The notes: generated by a model not told the origin, from the letters alone. Counted from the stretch's first letter, positions 43,961 to 56,586 are shown. The stretch is 64,000 nt of DNA from Anthoceros angustus (GCA_010909165.1 VJWM01000103.1:124001-188000); one strand, 5' to 3'. Numbers and translations: made by a program.

Positions 43961-44879
43961 TTCATCCACAGACTCACAGGATCATACACTCCAGAGACGT
44001 TATCTTCGTAGAAGATATGCAGGGCCAATCTTGAGTGGGAGCTTCATCAGACTCCCAACCTGTACAAACAGAGGACAATGATGAGGACGACATCAACCTG
44101 CCCGGAGCACCTCAGCACGACGCTCCTTCCCCTATCCCTCACCAGCAGGCCCCACAGCCGCCTCCACCCATGCCCCCTGCCACACCGGCTCCCCATCCAG
44201 GTGCCCATCCACTTCCTGCAGTGGCCACATCAGACCTCATCTTCGGCGATTTTGACTCCCAGGCGGTCGACTTCTCACCTGCCACAACGCCCTCAGGCTC
44301 ACACAGCAGTGCCCGCCCTCGGAACGACGGGGGAACAACAAGGCTCGACATCGGCCCGTGACGCCGACACCTCCCCACGCGGTAGCCCGGGGATCGAGGC
44401 GGTCGCAGCCCCATGGCTGCAGACCCGCTGGCGCGCCTCACCAGCAGGCACGCGCAGTGATCTCTTCACTAGCGCCCCTCAGGCTCACAGCCCATCGCCA
44501 CACACCGCATCTGGATCAGATCTCCCTCACGGAGGCATACTTCCTGGTTCTCGCGGCACAGCGGCAGCCATGGACGGCATGAGGCACGAACAAGCAAGCC
44601 TTCCTGCTCGAACGGGCACGGGTTCTCCTCCACATACGGCAAATGATCCCGAGTTTTCAACCACACATCGCTCAAAGCAGATCTCGTCATTATTCTGGCA
44701 CCCCAAAGGCAAGTAGAAGTATATATCCTAATTATTCTATTTTAGATACTTCAAATACATCAGATAATGCCGGATACGAGGATAGTCATGAGAAAGAATA
44801 TGAGGATACTTATGAGAACCCTCCATAACAACCTGATAGTACCAATGACACTAGGAGAAGACGATCTCAGCGTACCAAT

Positions 44880-45174
44880 GCCGTCAAAATAAATAGGTAT
44901 TCTCCTACTAACTGGAAAGATCCCAAAAATACTTCAGCATATTGTCTTACCGCAGCTATAGATCAGTTTGTTCCAGCTAGTTATCAGGAGGCCATCACTT
45001 GCCCGGAAAAGAAGAACTGGAAGAAAGCCATCAGGTCAGAATTAGACTCACTAAGAGCTAATAAAACTTGGATACTATCTACATTACCTAAGGGTAGGAA
45101 GTTAGTTGGTTCTAAATGGACTTTTAAGATTAAGTTAAACGCGAACGGCAGCAGGTCAGCGATGGGGCCGCTGT
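44880..45174 (+). pseudogene. Copia reverse transcriptase, N-terminal stub
   Basis: Reads PASYQEAITCPEKKNWKKAI then SELDSLRANKTWILSTLPKG and KLVGSKWTFKIKLNANG, the conserved opening of copia RT (RVT_2). It is then cut off where unrelated transposon sequence begins, before the catalytic YVDD motif. Confidence 0.85.
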
Positions 45175-48100
45175 GATGCACAATGTGGGCATATTGCTCG
45201 AGAACTTGGCTACGTTTTCAGATGTAGAATTGCCCACTTCAATTCTAATAGCAAGGCTAAGGTGTTAGATGCTTTTTCCAGGCTTCGTGGCCTCAAGGAA
45301 TTCTTCCCTGCCGTTGCCGTAGGGGTGAAGGCTCAGAATGCCACATCCCTCGCTTTCCTAAACATCAGGGCGGCCATGAAAAAGCTGCAGAGTGTACAAG
45401 CGTCTGATCACTTGAAGGCAAGACAAACCTTTATGAATATTGTGCTAACCGACGACGTGAGGCAAGCAGCTGGAGCAGCTGCCTTGGGCCGAGTCCTTGG
45501 GGTCAGCAGGCGAGTTGTGGCACGCCATCTTCAAACCCGCGGCGATTTGCAAAGTGCACTAGAGGAGGCGGTGTGGGTGGGGGAAGGCTCGTTCGATTGT
45601 TTGCCCAAGGGGTTAAGGCTTTTGCAATTTTGGGAGTCGGCCAAGGCCTTCCTCCAACTCCAAGGATGCGGCGGCGTGGTGGCTCCTCTTGTCTTCCGCA
45701 CGCATATCATCCATTTCCTAGATACCTCTCAGGTGATTCAGTTCACGCAATTTCTCTTCTTTGCTTCCAGCGGTGCGCTGCACTTGGTGGTGGCGTCTCC
45801 TTGCCCAGTGCAGGCTATTCTATGCTTACAATGAACACTGCCACTAACCCTTTAACTGGTTTCAGCAAGCCCGTCGGGATCATCACTATATGTGGCTGCT
45901 CGTCACTTGACCTGCTTCACTATCTCTTTGCTTGCGCCATCTCCTAGTCATTTGCCCTAGCTATTGCTCATTTGCTCTGGCTCCAGGTCATTTGCACTGG
46001 CTACTGCTCATTTGCTCTGGCTCCTTATCATTTGCTCTGGCTCCAGGTCATTTGCACTGGCTACTGCTCATTTGCTCTGGCTCCTTCTCATTTGCTCTGG
46101 CTCCTTCTCATTTGCTCGGCTCTGGTCGTTCACAGCTCTGCTCATTTGCCACGGCTCGATCATTGGCTGGCTCCGCTCCTTTGCCATGGCTCGATCATTT
46201 GCTCTGCGTGCAATGTTCATTTCTTGTAGCTCGAGTTCACTCGAGGATATACAAGGCTCACACCTTTGTGAGTGGGGCACTTCATGTGGCTCTGTGTCCT
46301 TTGTGCACCGCTCCACTCTATCTACTTTGTTTGGTCACATCTTGGTGTCCCAGCTTTTAGAGGAGATGTTCTGAGCATGCATTGTCGTGAGTGATGTGCG
46401 AGAGTTTTTGCGCTTTCAAAGGAGAATCCGGATATCAAGATTGGCCAACGAGCATTCGAAGCCCTTCTTCATCAAATCCTTGCAAGAGAGAAATGTCTGT
46501 TGTTGCAGGTACCATGTCGAGATGGCATTTTTGAAAGACGCTCAGATACGCTGCTCACGATGCCACATCAAAGGTGCACCTCGTGTGCACGTGTACCTGT
46601 GGAGTGTGTGGAGAGGAACCCGAGGAGGGGGACAAGTGCCACGCAGCGCGGAGATGTTTTCATCCGTCCAGAGATGGTGCACTGTTTTATGCCCTAGAGC
46701 ACCGGATGAGGGGCGGCATAGGCGAAAATGTTTGCTTGGTAAATGCAGCCTGTGGAGTTTCAAGCGGCCCTCTGTCCTAAGGAGGTTTCACAAGCATTTT
46801 CGGAGATGAAGTGGCGGTGCTTGAATATCGGAAGGTGGGAGTGAATGAGGACGGAACCTCCAAGTCGAGAATAAAGCTAGTTCTGAAACCCATCCGTCGG
46901 CGATGATTGAATTTCTTAAGGATAAATTGATTGCTTTTCATTTCACATGACTACGTCCAAAGATGGCAAGCCACAGGTTTGAGTGCATTGATTGGTTTCG
47001 AGGATGTGATAGTTTCTATTATGGACTTTTCGCGAACTATGCTTTTCAAGTTCGAATGAGATACAATCAATGCGGCATAGTGATCAAGTTACTATTCTAG
47101 TTCATGTTACATATATGCGGATGGGGCGGTGGTGGAGGAGGACCCCCTATAATGTTCAAGTTTTACCACTTTTACATTAGTGATGACATGCGACATGACA
47201 CTCTCTTTGTCCGGCATGCCCTTATGCTACATTGGGATGCTCTTGTCAAATGGATACAAGAGTCCACGAGAGCATTGGATGTGGTCGGATGGTGCGACCG
47301 CAATTTAAGGCTTGCGGACCAAGCTATTTTGTGGCGGTACCCAAGTCTAAGGAGGATGCGAGAATCTTTGTGGAGCTATTTTGGGTCGAGCCACGGAAAG
47401 GGGAGCGAGGCGGTGCCATATTAAAGAGGGCACTACGTCGAAGCTCACCTTCATCGACAAGGCTGCAGTGCAGCGGATTGTCGACTTCTGCGGTCCAGTA
47501 TATCCAATGGGTGCATCCTCCTATGCAAGTGGAAAAGGCGGTGCAAAGGGTTTTTGGTTGGTGGGAAAGAATGAAGTCAACGCGGCGGTGGGGTGTGCAC
47601 CAATCCGGGTTCTAAAGGCATGCACAACATATATGGTGACTCAGTGGATGCAACCAACCCTCGGCTCAAGATCACGGCATCTTGCGTGTTTTTGTGCTGT
47701 GTGCATGGCGGTGACCATGGAGCATGTGAGGCAGTGCCCTATACGGGCATATGGCATTGATTACTCGAGGCGGACGGTAGGGAGGATGCGAGATGGTGCG
47801 ACCGCAATTTAAGGCTTGCGGACCAAGCTATTTTGGGTCGCCACATGCGGTTGGTCGGATGGGCCGCCTGATCCTGCTGCTAATGGTGTTGCTAGTGAAG
47901 ATGTCTCTGAAATTGCAGACCTCTTGGAGCTTGGAGACAACTTTGTGGTGCGTGCAGATCCCAGGGGCGAAGGTTCAACTTTTTATTTGGCAAAGTGCAC
48001 TATTGCAGTGCATGTGACCACGGAGCACATTACTTGTCCCTGGAGCGGACAAAATTTCCTCCTGTGGATAAGGTGGTTGTGGGCGATACTCGGGGTTGAG

Positions 48101-48280
48101 CGGATGGTTGTGTGTACACTTTGGATCATGAGGCTGCGGAGGTCACCCTTCTTTCATCCTACGTGGAGACCTGCAAGTTCCCACTTTTGGAACGCGTGGA
48201 AGGAGGCCGACTAGTGTATGTGCTTGACTCAGACACGGTCGAGTCCTTTGTACATATGCCAAACCTGAAATTGAAATGAC
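45175..48280 (+). mobile_element. Degenerate DNA transposon, copy 1 (unclassified family)
   Basis: A series of plus-strand frames broken by many shifts. First LDAFSRLRGLKEFFP and ARQTFMNIVLTDDVRQAAG, with a helix-turn-helix-like LGRVLGVSRRVVARHL. Then Cys/His-rich pieces around 46500-46780, and FYHFYISDDMRHDTLFVRHA at 47160. A transposase-like core follows with MVRPQFKACG, SHGKG and GGAILKRAL pieces (47290-47440), resembling 'SDG..QFK ... HGKG.. KR' signatures of some DDE transposases. Last, LELGDNFVVRADPRGEGSTF at 47926. The host family name is not recognised and it is certainly non-functional. Confidence 0.5.
45950..46200. repeat. 'tcatttgctctggctcc' minisatellite
   Basis: Roughly ten imperfect copies of a 17-18-bp unit, some with 'actggctactgc' variants, inside the degenerate transposon. 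Ser/Leu/Cys-rich frames across it are artefacts. Confidence 0.85.
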
Positions 48281-48499
48281 CTTGACAAACTTGTAAATAC
48301 CATGGTCTGGTTGCACAAGATGTGGCCATATTCACACGCTGTGATGTCCCTCTCCACTCTGCTTGGGATCTGGAGCACTTTGCTTGACTTGCGACCTTGC
48401 GGTGACAATGTCCAACTTAAGCGCCTTTTTAAAACCCCATCTCGTGGAAGACCTTGGAAGAGCCCAAGATTGATGCAAGTGAGCCATGGCCACGGCGTC

Positions 48500-48655
48500 G
48501 GTCGTCTTGTGTGCATGGGTGTCGGTGCGATGGCGGATGCGATGGCGAGCATGGGTGTCGGTGCGATGGCGGTAGCGTGTCGGCGATGGCGGCGCATGGG
48601 TGTCGGTGCGATGGCAGGCATGGGTGTCGGTGCGATGGCGGATGCAGATGGTACG
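48500..48655. repeat. 'ggtgtcggtgcgatggcgg' tandem repeat
   Basis: Five to six imperfect copies of an about 30-bp unit, read on the plus strand as Met-Gly-Val-Gly-Ala-Met repeats. It lies in the tail of transposon copy 1. Confidence 0.85.
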
Positions 48656-48975
48656 CGGAGACCATTCATGGCTCGGGCAGCCTACTGGGCAAGTGTCCGG
48701 GAAGACTTGCGTAGTCGTTTGGTGGTCATGCGGCAACCCCAGATCCAAAAGGCGCAACTGATGCCGGAAAGGGTCGCCACGGCCAGCGAGGCATCAGTGA
48801 TCACGTGCGTCGGTGGCCCACCAGACGATGAGGCTGAGGATACACAATCAGTGAAGTCAAGCTAGTCTCTAAGAAGGGACCAAGAAACGGGCCATCTAGT
48901 GTTTGGGAGAAGTTCGTTATTTCCTGGCACATGTTTGTTCTTGCGTGTTTAGGCGTGGTGTGTGTTGGAAGGAAG

Positions 48976-51274
48976 AACACCATAATTCTGTAAGGAGGTT
49001 AATATACGAACCCCTTTCTTTTAGTTGTGAACCCCCTTGACGAAATCGACACAGTCCTTAAAAGAGGGTTTTAGCCCGTTGTTCAAAATGACATTACCCT
49101 TGTTGTTCCGTCCACAAACAGAAAGTCTGCATTCTTTCCATTGACATGATAGAGAGCCTGTCTAGGGCGCCAGCCGGCCAGCGCCCTCCGTGATGTGTTC
49201 GTGGACACCATTCAATAAATTCAGATCAAAACTACATGGTTCTACTTTGGAAAGAAACAAAACCGAAGGTTGTGTGTGAACGCCAACATGGCAGCGTCCA
49301 CATTGACTAGGACAAAAATGGTAAACTTTAAAACAAGCATATGCAAGCGGCTACGCCGCGAATGGTCCCTCATGAGGACCAATCTGTAACTCATCCGGGC
49401 CTTGAGCCAACACTGAATGTATGACCACTTCTAAGTTCCACATGTGCTCCACTTCCGGATCATCAAAACCGTCGTTCTTGCCCATGGACTTGGTGTCTTC
49501 ATTCTCCCCAACTTCTGCCTTGTCAAGCACTTGCGTAAGCGTCCGGCAGTTGTGGTCGTAATCTATGCATCATTCCTTTGCCGTTTTGGTTTACGAGGAT
49601 GTTTTCGCCTGCCCGGGTTTTGGCTTTCACGGGTTTGAATCATTGCCTTCATCAAACAAGTAACCCATTCCCTCAACCGTTTGAATGTATGTTTCAAATT
49701 GAATGAGCAAAAATATGATATCTTTCACATGTCAAATCACAATGTACAGCCTTGGTCGATCGCAAAGATGGTGTCCAAGACTGAAACACATGCCTAGGAG
49801 CTATGAACTCCACAATATACTGGTTGCGGCCTCCAATGAGCTTGATAAAATAGAAGAAACTTGAGTGAGCCATAGCTCTCTTCACCATTTTGATTCCTTC
49901 ATAATTTGCAACCATTAATATATCGTTATATATAATTTCAAACTCATGATCAACGATTGACAGATATTTGCCATGATTTTGGATTTAAAACTACAAATTC
50001 TTAACTATGCTCGCCAAAATAAAGACATGTGAGTCAATGCCCAATTAGCTTTTCTATCAAACCATATCATCCGGATTGATAGCAGATGGACGCATGGGCA
50101 CGGGCATGCCATCGCCCTTAAAATCAACAAAGTTGGTTTACTGAGAACATTAAGTGGAGTGACCTCACGACCTCCTTACTTCGACATAATTTCCCAACCA
50201 CTCAAACAACTATGCCAAGCTATAAAACCTATTGAGCTGCTACTTATTTATTTTATCTGTAAGAGCCAAAGGAGGACATGCATGGGGAGGGCGCCGGCCG
50301 GCCGGCGCCCTTGGGGAGGCCGTGCATGGGGAGGCGCCGGCCGGCGCCCATGGGCGGCGTGCATGGGGAGGCGCCGGCCGGCGCCATGGGCATGGCGTGT
50401 TGGGGAAGGCGCCGGTCGGCCGGCGCCCATGGGCGTGCATGGGAAGGCGCCGGTCGGCCGGCGCCATGGCGGCGTGCATGGGAAGGCGCCCGGTTGGCGG
50501 CGCCCATGGCGGCGTGCATGGGAAGGCGCCCGGTTGGCGGCGCCATGGCGGCGTGCATGGGAAGGGCGCCGGTCGGCCAGCGTCCTCTTTATGGATGAGT
50601 ATTTTGAAACTCTTCTCTCATGCCACGGTTGCACCCATATTCTAAAAAACCTATGAACTTATTTTCATTCATTCATTCGTAATATACTATGTGCAGCTTT
50701 GTTCTTGAAGAATATATGGGCATGTTCAAGTACCCGCCAAAACGTGGAGCATAGCATTACTTTGAGACTGTTGTGTAAAGAGACGCGATGTTGCACGCGA
50801 ATAAGGAGTCGGTCTACAAGTCAGGTCCCAAGACGTCGGTCGGCCGACATCTTGTGACTCAAATTGTCAAGAATGAGGGTCTCCTCAGGAGTTGAGGACC
50901 CTCAAAATCCAATGGTCATGATTGTTCTCAAAGTCTTGTGTGAAACCCGAAGGTGGAGGCTATTCTTACCGTGCTTAGTCATAGATTTGTCGTAGAATGC
51001 TCATAATTTTACAACTTTACCGGCACTAATGGTCCTCATACATGGGCGTTAACTAGGCCTAAACTGAAGGACAATCTATGGTTCCATACCCTTTGCCGGC
51101 ATGATATGGACATGAATGTTATGTTCAGCGCAAGTGTCCACCCTTTTTCTAAGGCCTTTTTCGGACCAAGTGCCAGAAAACCCTCATTTAAGACCCATTG
51201 GAAACCCCCTTAGGCGTATAAAAGACAAAAAACCCCCATAGTGTATATTAACCTCCTTACAGAATTATGGTGTT
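48976..51274. mobile_element. 2.3-kb element with perfect 32-bp terminal inverted repeats
   Basis: The 32 bases at 48976-49007 (starting aacaccataattctgtaagg) are exactly the reverse complement of 51243-51274. Both ends continue inwards with similar 'accccctt' tracts. The four bases outside each end are gaag, a possible short target duplication. Inside there is no transposase, only AT-rich DNA and a GC-rich palindromic array. This looks like a non-autonomous TIR transposon. A third related end (ttatggtgtt preceded by cccc tracts) occurs at about 56920-56990, so the family has other members here. Confidence 0.6.
50278..50585. repeat. GGCGCCGGCCGGCGCC palindromic array
   Basis: Seven to eight units of about 35-45 bp combining 'gcgtgcatgggaaggcgcc' with GGCCGGCGCC-type palindromes, embedded in AT-rich DNA. 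A single related word occurs at 49168-49190 and a GTCGGCCGAC palindrome at about 50838. All six frames are open through it because of composition. Confidence 0.9.
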
Positions 51275-51446
51275 GAAGGCTCTCCCTGTGTACATGCGGG
51301 AGGCGCTATTGTTTCACTAATGAAGCACTTCAAAATTGTCCAGCATTCTATCAAGTATGTCAAGCGGTGTCTTTTCTAGTCTCTCCATTGTCCGGTTGTC
51401 TAGCCACCTACAGTTCAGCGTTTGACATGTGCCTCTAGGGCTTCCT

Positions 51447-52031
51447 CTAGCGTGGACCTTTGTAGGGGCTTGCCCAATACTTGGGCTTGTCCTTCTTGTT
51501 GTGGGGATCCAGCTTGTCCTGCTCCAGCATCTCGACTTTGGCTGCCACGCCGCTTGCCTTGACGAGGGCAGTTGCCCAAGCTTCCCTTGTTGAGGCGGTA
51601 TGGCCGGGCCCTACTTCCACATAATAATTACCTTCAACAACCTCAGCGCCTTTGCGAATTGGGCGACCCTTCCAAAACTTGTCTTCATGCCGTGCTTCGA
51701 GCCTGCGAACACCCTCGACACACCTGAGGAGGTAGAATTTAACGTTCTCTGCATTGCCTGGCTCCGCACGTACCATATAGTTGTCTCCAGGCTCCAACTC
51801 TCGCACTCCCGAGGACAAGTGACTAGTCTTCGGTCTTGATGAATGCTTCGGTTTGGTCGTCTTTGGAGCCTTCCGCTTCGTGCCTCTACTCCCAGAGCGG
51901 GTCCCCATCCCCTCGGCAGCCTCACTATTATCATCTTGCACCAAACATGCCCACCCCACTCACATTTCCTCGACCCGATTCGGCGACACCTCCACCCCAC
52001 TGCTCCACGACATGTGTCCTTGTCCACTTGA
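51447..52031 (-). pseudogene. Transposon copy 2, C-terminal domain (opposite strand)
   Basis: A 170-codon minus frame. Its middle, LEPGDNYMVRAEPGNAENVK then FYLLRCVEGVRRLEARHEDK, parallels LELGDNFVVRADPRGEGSTF then YLAKCTIAVHVTTEH of copy 1 at 47926-48040 on the plus strand. An N-terminal basic Ser/Lys-rich stretch (GTKRKAPKTTKPKHSSRPKT) looks like a nuclear-localisation region. The frame is intact over its length, so it is the better preserved of the two copies. The domain is not identified; a BAH-like chromatin domain is one possibility. Confidence 0.45.
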
Positions 52032-52049
52032 GTCCATCATCCTTCGCCT

Positions 52050-52400
52050 CATGAGATGTGTCCTCATTCTCCACCTCGGTGTGTCCCTATCCACCTCAAG
52101 TGGGGCCTTCTCAACCTCAAGTGTGTCATTCTCCACCTCATGTGTGGCATTTGTCAGTCGGTGTGGCCTTCTCTACCTGATGCCCCTCCATGTCCACCTC
52201 AAGCGTGTCCTTGTCCACCTCTAGTGTGGCCTTCTCAACTGAGCTATGTCATTCTCCACCTCATGTGTGGCACTTTTACGCCCGGTGTGGCCTTCACCTC
52301 GGGTAGCTCCTGTCCACCTCATGTGTGTCCTTGTCCACCTCAAATGTGGCATTCTCCACTATAAGTGTGGCCTTTTCCTCGGATGTGGCCTTCTTCACCT
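52050..52400. repeat. 'ccacctcatgtgtgtccttgt' minisatellite
   Basis: About a dozen imperfect 21- to 24-bp units (tgtccttgtccacctcaagtg, tgtggcattctccacctc). On the minus strand they translate as acidic repeats (EVDKDTHEV, EVENEPPEV), so they may encode a repeat tail in a transposon protein continuing to 52860. Confidence 0.85.
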
Positions 52401-52860
52401 CAGGCGGCTCATTCTCCACCTCCTCATTGGGCGTCGCTTCCTCAGGTGTGGGCGTTGTTGCAAAGTTGTCCAAAACTTCTGCATCATGTAAAAAGTCATC
52501 AAGTGCTTGGGATTGGATGTCGTCCACTAAGCCGCCAACCACGTCATCACCTCCATGAACCTCCTGATCTGCCTCCCCCCACACTGCACCTCGTTCCACA
52601 GCCACTGGGTCTTCCTGTGATCCGGCTCCTGCGTGGGTGTCATCAACCTGCAGCAATTCCATTGTTGCAACCTTCTCGAGGCCTACACCAGATTGACCCC
52701 CTTGCATTGGAGCCGTTTTTTTCACCGAGGGCGGGGTCCAAGCACCCCCCTCTGTGCCCTGACCCGGCACGCCAAAAACTGAGCCGTAAGAGCCGCCGCC
52801 AGGGGTGGCAAACAGAGTGGCCGTGTTCCAAATGGGAACACGGCGACTGGCACTTGTCAC
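52294..52860 (-). pseudogene. Acidic-repeat ORF of transposon copy 2
   Basis: A 188-codon minus frame beginning MTSASRRVPIWNTATLFATP and ending in acidic repeats encoded by the minisatellite. No family recognised. It lies upstream of the 51447-52031 frame on the same strand and could be an earlier exon of the same transposon gene. Confidence 0.3.
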
Positions 52861-53299
52861 CGACGGCAGCTTTTCATAGCAAGCTGTAGAAAAAACGCGA
52901 TGATAGCATTAGACTTTGGAGGGAAAGCAACACAGGTGCAAAGGGTGAACCCTATTCCTCGGCACACACCCCTACACACACGGAGATCTTTGCGCATGTC
53001 TGGCGGTGGCTACGGCGGATCTTCTCAAGGCGGGACAACAATGCATCCGGATCCTTTACCACTCAAGGTACTCGATTTCCACTCCTTGAGTTGTTCCGCA
53101 CCACACCTGTATCTGTTCCTGAAGGTCCCAACCTTTTGCGACATACCACCGGTGTCCACATCCATCTGCAGTCTTCGGGGCACATGTCTTGTTAGTGCAA
53201 ATGGGAAAAAGGCAAAATTCATGGTACATATGCCATACGAGCAAAACACACTCATTGCAGCCAACCACCACAATGACACACTCAATGAGAAACAAGGTG

Positions 53300-53890
53300 G
53301 ACACCAGTTCGAGACAAGAAAACAGATCCGCACAGTACACCGAAAGAATACCTTGCGCATATAGGGCAAGCATTCACAGCAATTGTTGGCCCGGTCGTCC
53401 GCTCCAATGGCGCTGGAAGGAAGTTGGTGCGACCAGGCCTCCCTTCCACTTCAACATCCATGACTGCTGCAAGAGACTTGAGGATGTTGAACATCCGCTC
53501 CTTTCGGTCGACAACGCAAGCCTGCTGCTGAAGCTCATGTTGGGCGCGGCAGTCCTCTGTCGCTCACTCCTCAACCCAAAGGTACAGGCTTTTCTCCAGA
53601 GTGTAGAAGGCTTGAAGCTGGCTGATTAGGGATGTGTGCCCTTGAATGTCCTCAAAAGTCTCGTCCTCATCAATGCTCTTCTGCACCATCTCCATTTCTT
53701 GAGTTCACTTGCGGATGTCGAACGCCACCTCCCCAAGTCTCTGTTTTTCACCAGTCAATGCTTGCTTCACCTCCTTTGCAGCGGTATCCACCTTGTCAAG
53801 TTGCATATTCACATCATCAACTCCCAGTGATCTGGATCGGTGGTGGCGAGGATGGTAGCCACCTTGCTCTTCCTTCGCGTGCTGCCCTCA
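53300..53890 (-). pseudogene. Coiled-coil remnant of transposon copy 2
   Basis: The minus strand gives VDKVDTAAKEVKQALTGEKQ, SIDEDETFEDIQGHTSLISQ and KERMFNILKSLAAVMDVEVE in one frame, interrupted by two stops. A heptad-like pattern is visible, followed by NACPICARYSFG. It probably belongs to the same degenerate element. Confidence 0.35.
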
Positions 53891-53934
53891 CATGATCATC
53901 ACCAGTAAGTTACCCATCCACCCTTCCAGTGGAA

Positions 53935-54260
53935 CATTATTGCATGCAAAGTGGCATTGTGCCACCAGGTAGAACCAATATGCAGGAAAAGTGGCCTTGG
54001 GCACAGGAAGTGGAAGACAGACACAGAGTAAATGACCAGGGTGCAACGCACATGTGGCAGAGTGGACCAGAATTGCAGGCAAAGTGGCATTGTGCACACA
54101 GGTGGAACAAATGTGCAGGAAAAATGACATTGGGCACAGGAAGTGGAAGACAGACACAGAGCAAATGACCAGGGTGCAACGCACATGTGGCAGAGTGGAC
54201 CAGAATTGCAGGCAAAGTGGCCTTGTACACACAGGTGGAACAAACTGCAGATAAACTGAC
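53935..54260. repeat. ~125-bp tandem repeat, 2.5 copies
   Basis: A unit with 'gtggcagagtggaccagaat', 'gcaggcaaagtggc' and 'aggaagtggaagacagacac' recurs at a spacing near 126-133 bp. A single part-copy ('aaagtggcattgtgcacagg') occurs again at about 55449. Confidence 0.8.
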
Positions 54261-54436
54261 ATTGGGCACACCAAGCGGATGAGAAACAAACAGCACATGA
54301 CTAGGGTGCGACGCACATGTCGCTCAACAACCAGGTCTGAGTTACTGACAGATAAGCTAGTGCATGGTGCACTTCACATGAGCCTACACTATGTCAAAAT
54401 AGGTTGACTGACAAGGAGGGCCATCCTGGGTGCTCC

Positions 54437-56586
54437 TTAGAGGATACTAGGTAGTCTAGAGGGACTTAGCGACCATGCATGCGGAATAGGAAGATAAATC
54501 AGGCATGTTAGACAACCTTGGAGAGACAAAATAAAAAACAAGCACATCCTACCATGAGGTGGCTGCTGCTCATGTCTTGTGGGCTTCCCTACAATGAGTA
54601 GGGGCTCTTCCTCCTTGACTCCTGCAGCCTTCACCGCCTCTGCCCGCTTTCCCTCTCGTATTTCTCGTTTCTTATTCCTTCCGGATTGGGTCTTCTCGTG
54701 AAACACCCTCCAGTTCACCTCGACGCCAGCAAGTTTCTCCAGCGCAATCCCAAGGGCCATAAGCCTAGGGATCCGCTTCTCCCCAAGTGGCCTCAACTCG
54801 TACATGCCATAAACAAGAACATCAATTTCCCTCCATTCTTCTTGAGGGCAGCCTCGCCAACCATGCCCCTCGTTAAAGCGGGGGCCAAAAGCTTCTCCAC
54901 CTCCTCATTCCCCAACATTTCCCTCGGTCCATTTACGAGCCCCAAGTCTTTGACATCCACCCGGCTAGCGGATCGCCATCACCGCCCTCCATGTCCATCT
55001 TGCCATGGGCTCTTTCGCCCATATTCCCTCGAGCGCTCTCTTTCTTCTTGCTCGGCGCTCCTTCCCTTTCCGGCTCCGCTTTTCCGCTGCCCTACTTTTG
55101 GATTCCATGGATCTGCCACTTCGCTTGGGCACCTCAGGTGAGGTCGCTTCCACCTCACCTCCAGTCCTCACTCTGCGGATGAGTGCCCAGCTCCCCTCAC
55201 AGTGTGGTCTTCCACATCTGGCGTCCTCGCTTTCTTCAAGCTCGGACGTCGCCTTAGATGAATTCCTCCGCACACACAACCCACATCAAGGACCACGTTA
55301 AGTTAAATGGAAAGCACGGTTAGCGGACGTGAGCACCATCCACATCTGCAGCATGAAAAGCACTCTGAGCACTGCCTCGAGCTGGCCAGGTTGGTTAGTA
55401 AGGTCCGTGAGAGTGACTAGAATCAGGTTTGCCTCTCGCCGTGCGGGCAAAGTGGCATTGTGCACAGGTGGAACAAACTGCAGATAAATGCCCAAGCATC
55501 CTGCTTGGGGCATGCCAGCATCAAGTCCCCATCGCGACGGCCTGCCCCTTGTCCTCCGCCATCCGCAGCTCTCGCCGTGCAGACGAGGCCCATGTCCTGG
55601 CCCCAAACCAGAGCCTGGGCTCGAGGGAGGGCTCCACAAGCCGGGTCTCGGGACATGAGCTTAGAGGTGCCTCCCACCTTGGGTGTAAGAGGCCTTGCAC
55701 TTGACGATCACCACCTCACCCAATCGCACCCTAAACTTTCCAAACATGCAATCATACCTGGAGGTCGTCCGCATCCTGGCTTCCGAGCTCTTAGGTGGGC
55801 GTTTTCTGATGAGCACGGATCTTTGTTAGGCGGGGTCATGGCGAACGCAAGCCCCGATTGCGGCTCAGCGACCTCGCACCTCGCAGATTGGTGGCTCGGA
55901 ACTTGGCTGTCCTCCCCGGCGGCGCTGGCCCGATCTCCCTTCCGCCGCGCCTGCCTAGCCTCTAACCGTGGGGACCTCATTGTGGCTGAGCTGGGCACCC
56001 TCCTCCCCTTCCTCCTGAACACTCCAAATGGTGATGGTGTCAAGCAGCGGCGACGCCTCCGAGAGCTCCCGCGTGAAGTCGAAGCCTGCCATAGCTTCAC
56101 GCCCGAGCCGGTACTTTCAATTCCCAAGTTCAGCTGTACATGACAAGTTCACGTTCCAAATTTGACTTAACTTCAAATTATATAAATATAGGATAACCGA
56201 AACTCGCCGTATATGCAGCACATAGTGCACATTTGCATATGTCACAAAATGTGGTATACCTAACCGTGCCTACACCCATATGTGCAGGAATACATAGTCC
56301 ATCAGAGTGCCAACCCATATGGTCTGATGCCAAGGAAAAAAGGGAATAAGGTCCATTACCCAAAAAACATATAGGAGGTGAAACAGTCATCCTGTATTAT
56401 GGGTTTGTGTTGAACGCACAGAAACATTTGTATGCGGTGGACAAAAAAGCGATAAGGGATAAGCTCTGCGAGTTGCGCGGCTTCATACAGCTTGTGAGTC
56501 AAAGTGCCGCTGAAGATAGTGATGAAAATGCTGGAGAAGCTGGACCAAGTGATGACGAAGGATTGAACTCTGGGGATGAGTGAAAC
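54437..56586. other. Decayed transposon sequence, no intact gene
   Basis: Minus-strand fragments at 54437-54805, 54965-55279 and 55708-56127 are Arg/Lys/Ser-rich with no recognised domain. A plus-strand frame near 56392-56583 (KHLYAVDKKAIRDKLCELRG and an acidic tail) ends in a clean stop but has no clear start. Probably parts of the same or neighbouring mobile elements. Confidence 0.4.

Larger units (their letters stand above)
38681..45174 (+). mobile_element. Ty1/copia retrotransposon, interrupted and 3'-truncated
   Basis: The order primer-site, gag, protease, integrase, reverse transcriptase identifies a Ty1/copia element. Gag is split by a 2.47-kb insertion (39527-41995). RT stops at about 45174, where sequence changes to a different transposon, so most of RT, RNase H and the 3' LTR are lost. 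Several frame breaks occur between protease and integrase (42917-42968) and after integrase. Not autonomous. Confidence 0.85.

Noticed and set aside
50232-50656. Several overlapping Gly/Arg/Pro-rich frames on both strands
   Set aside because: All are readings of the GGCGCC palindrome array; no start context or domain.
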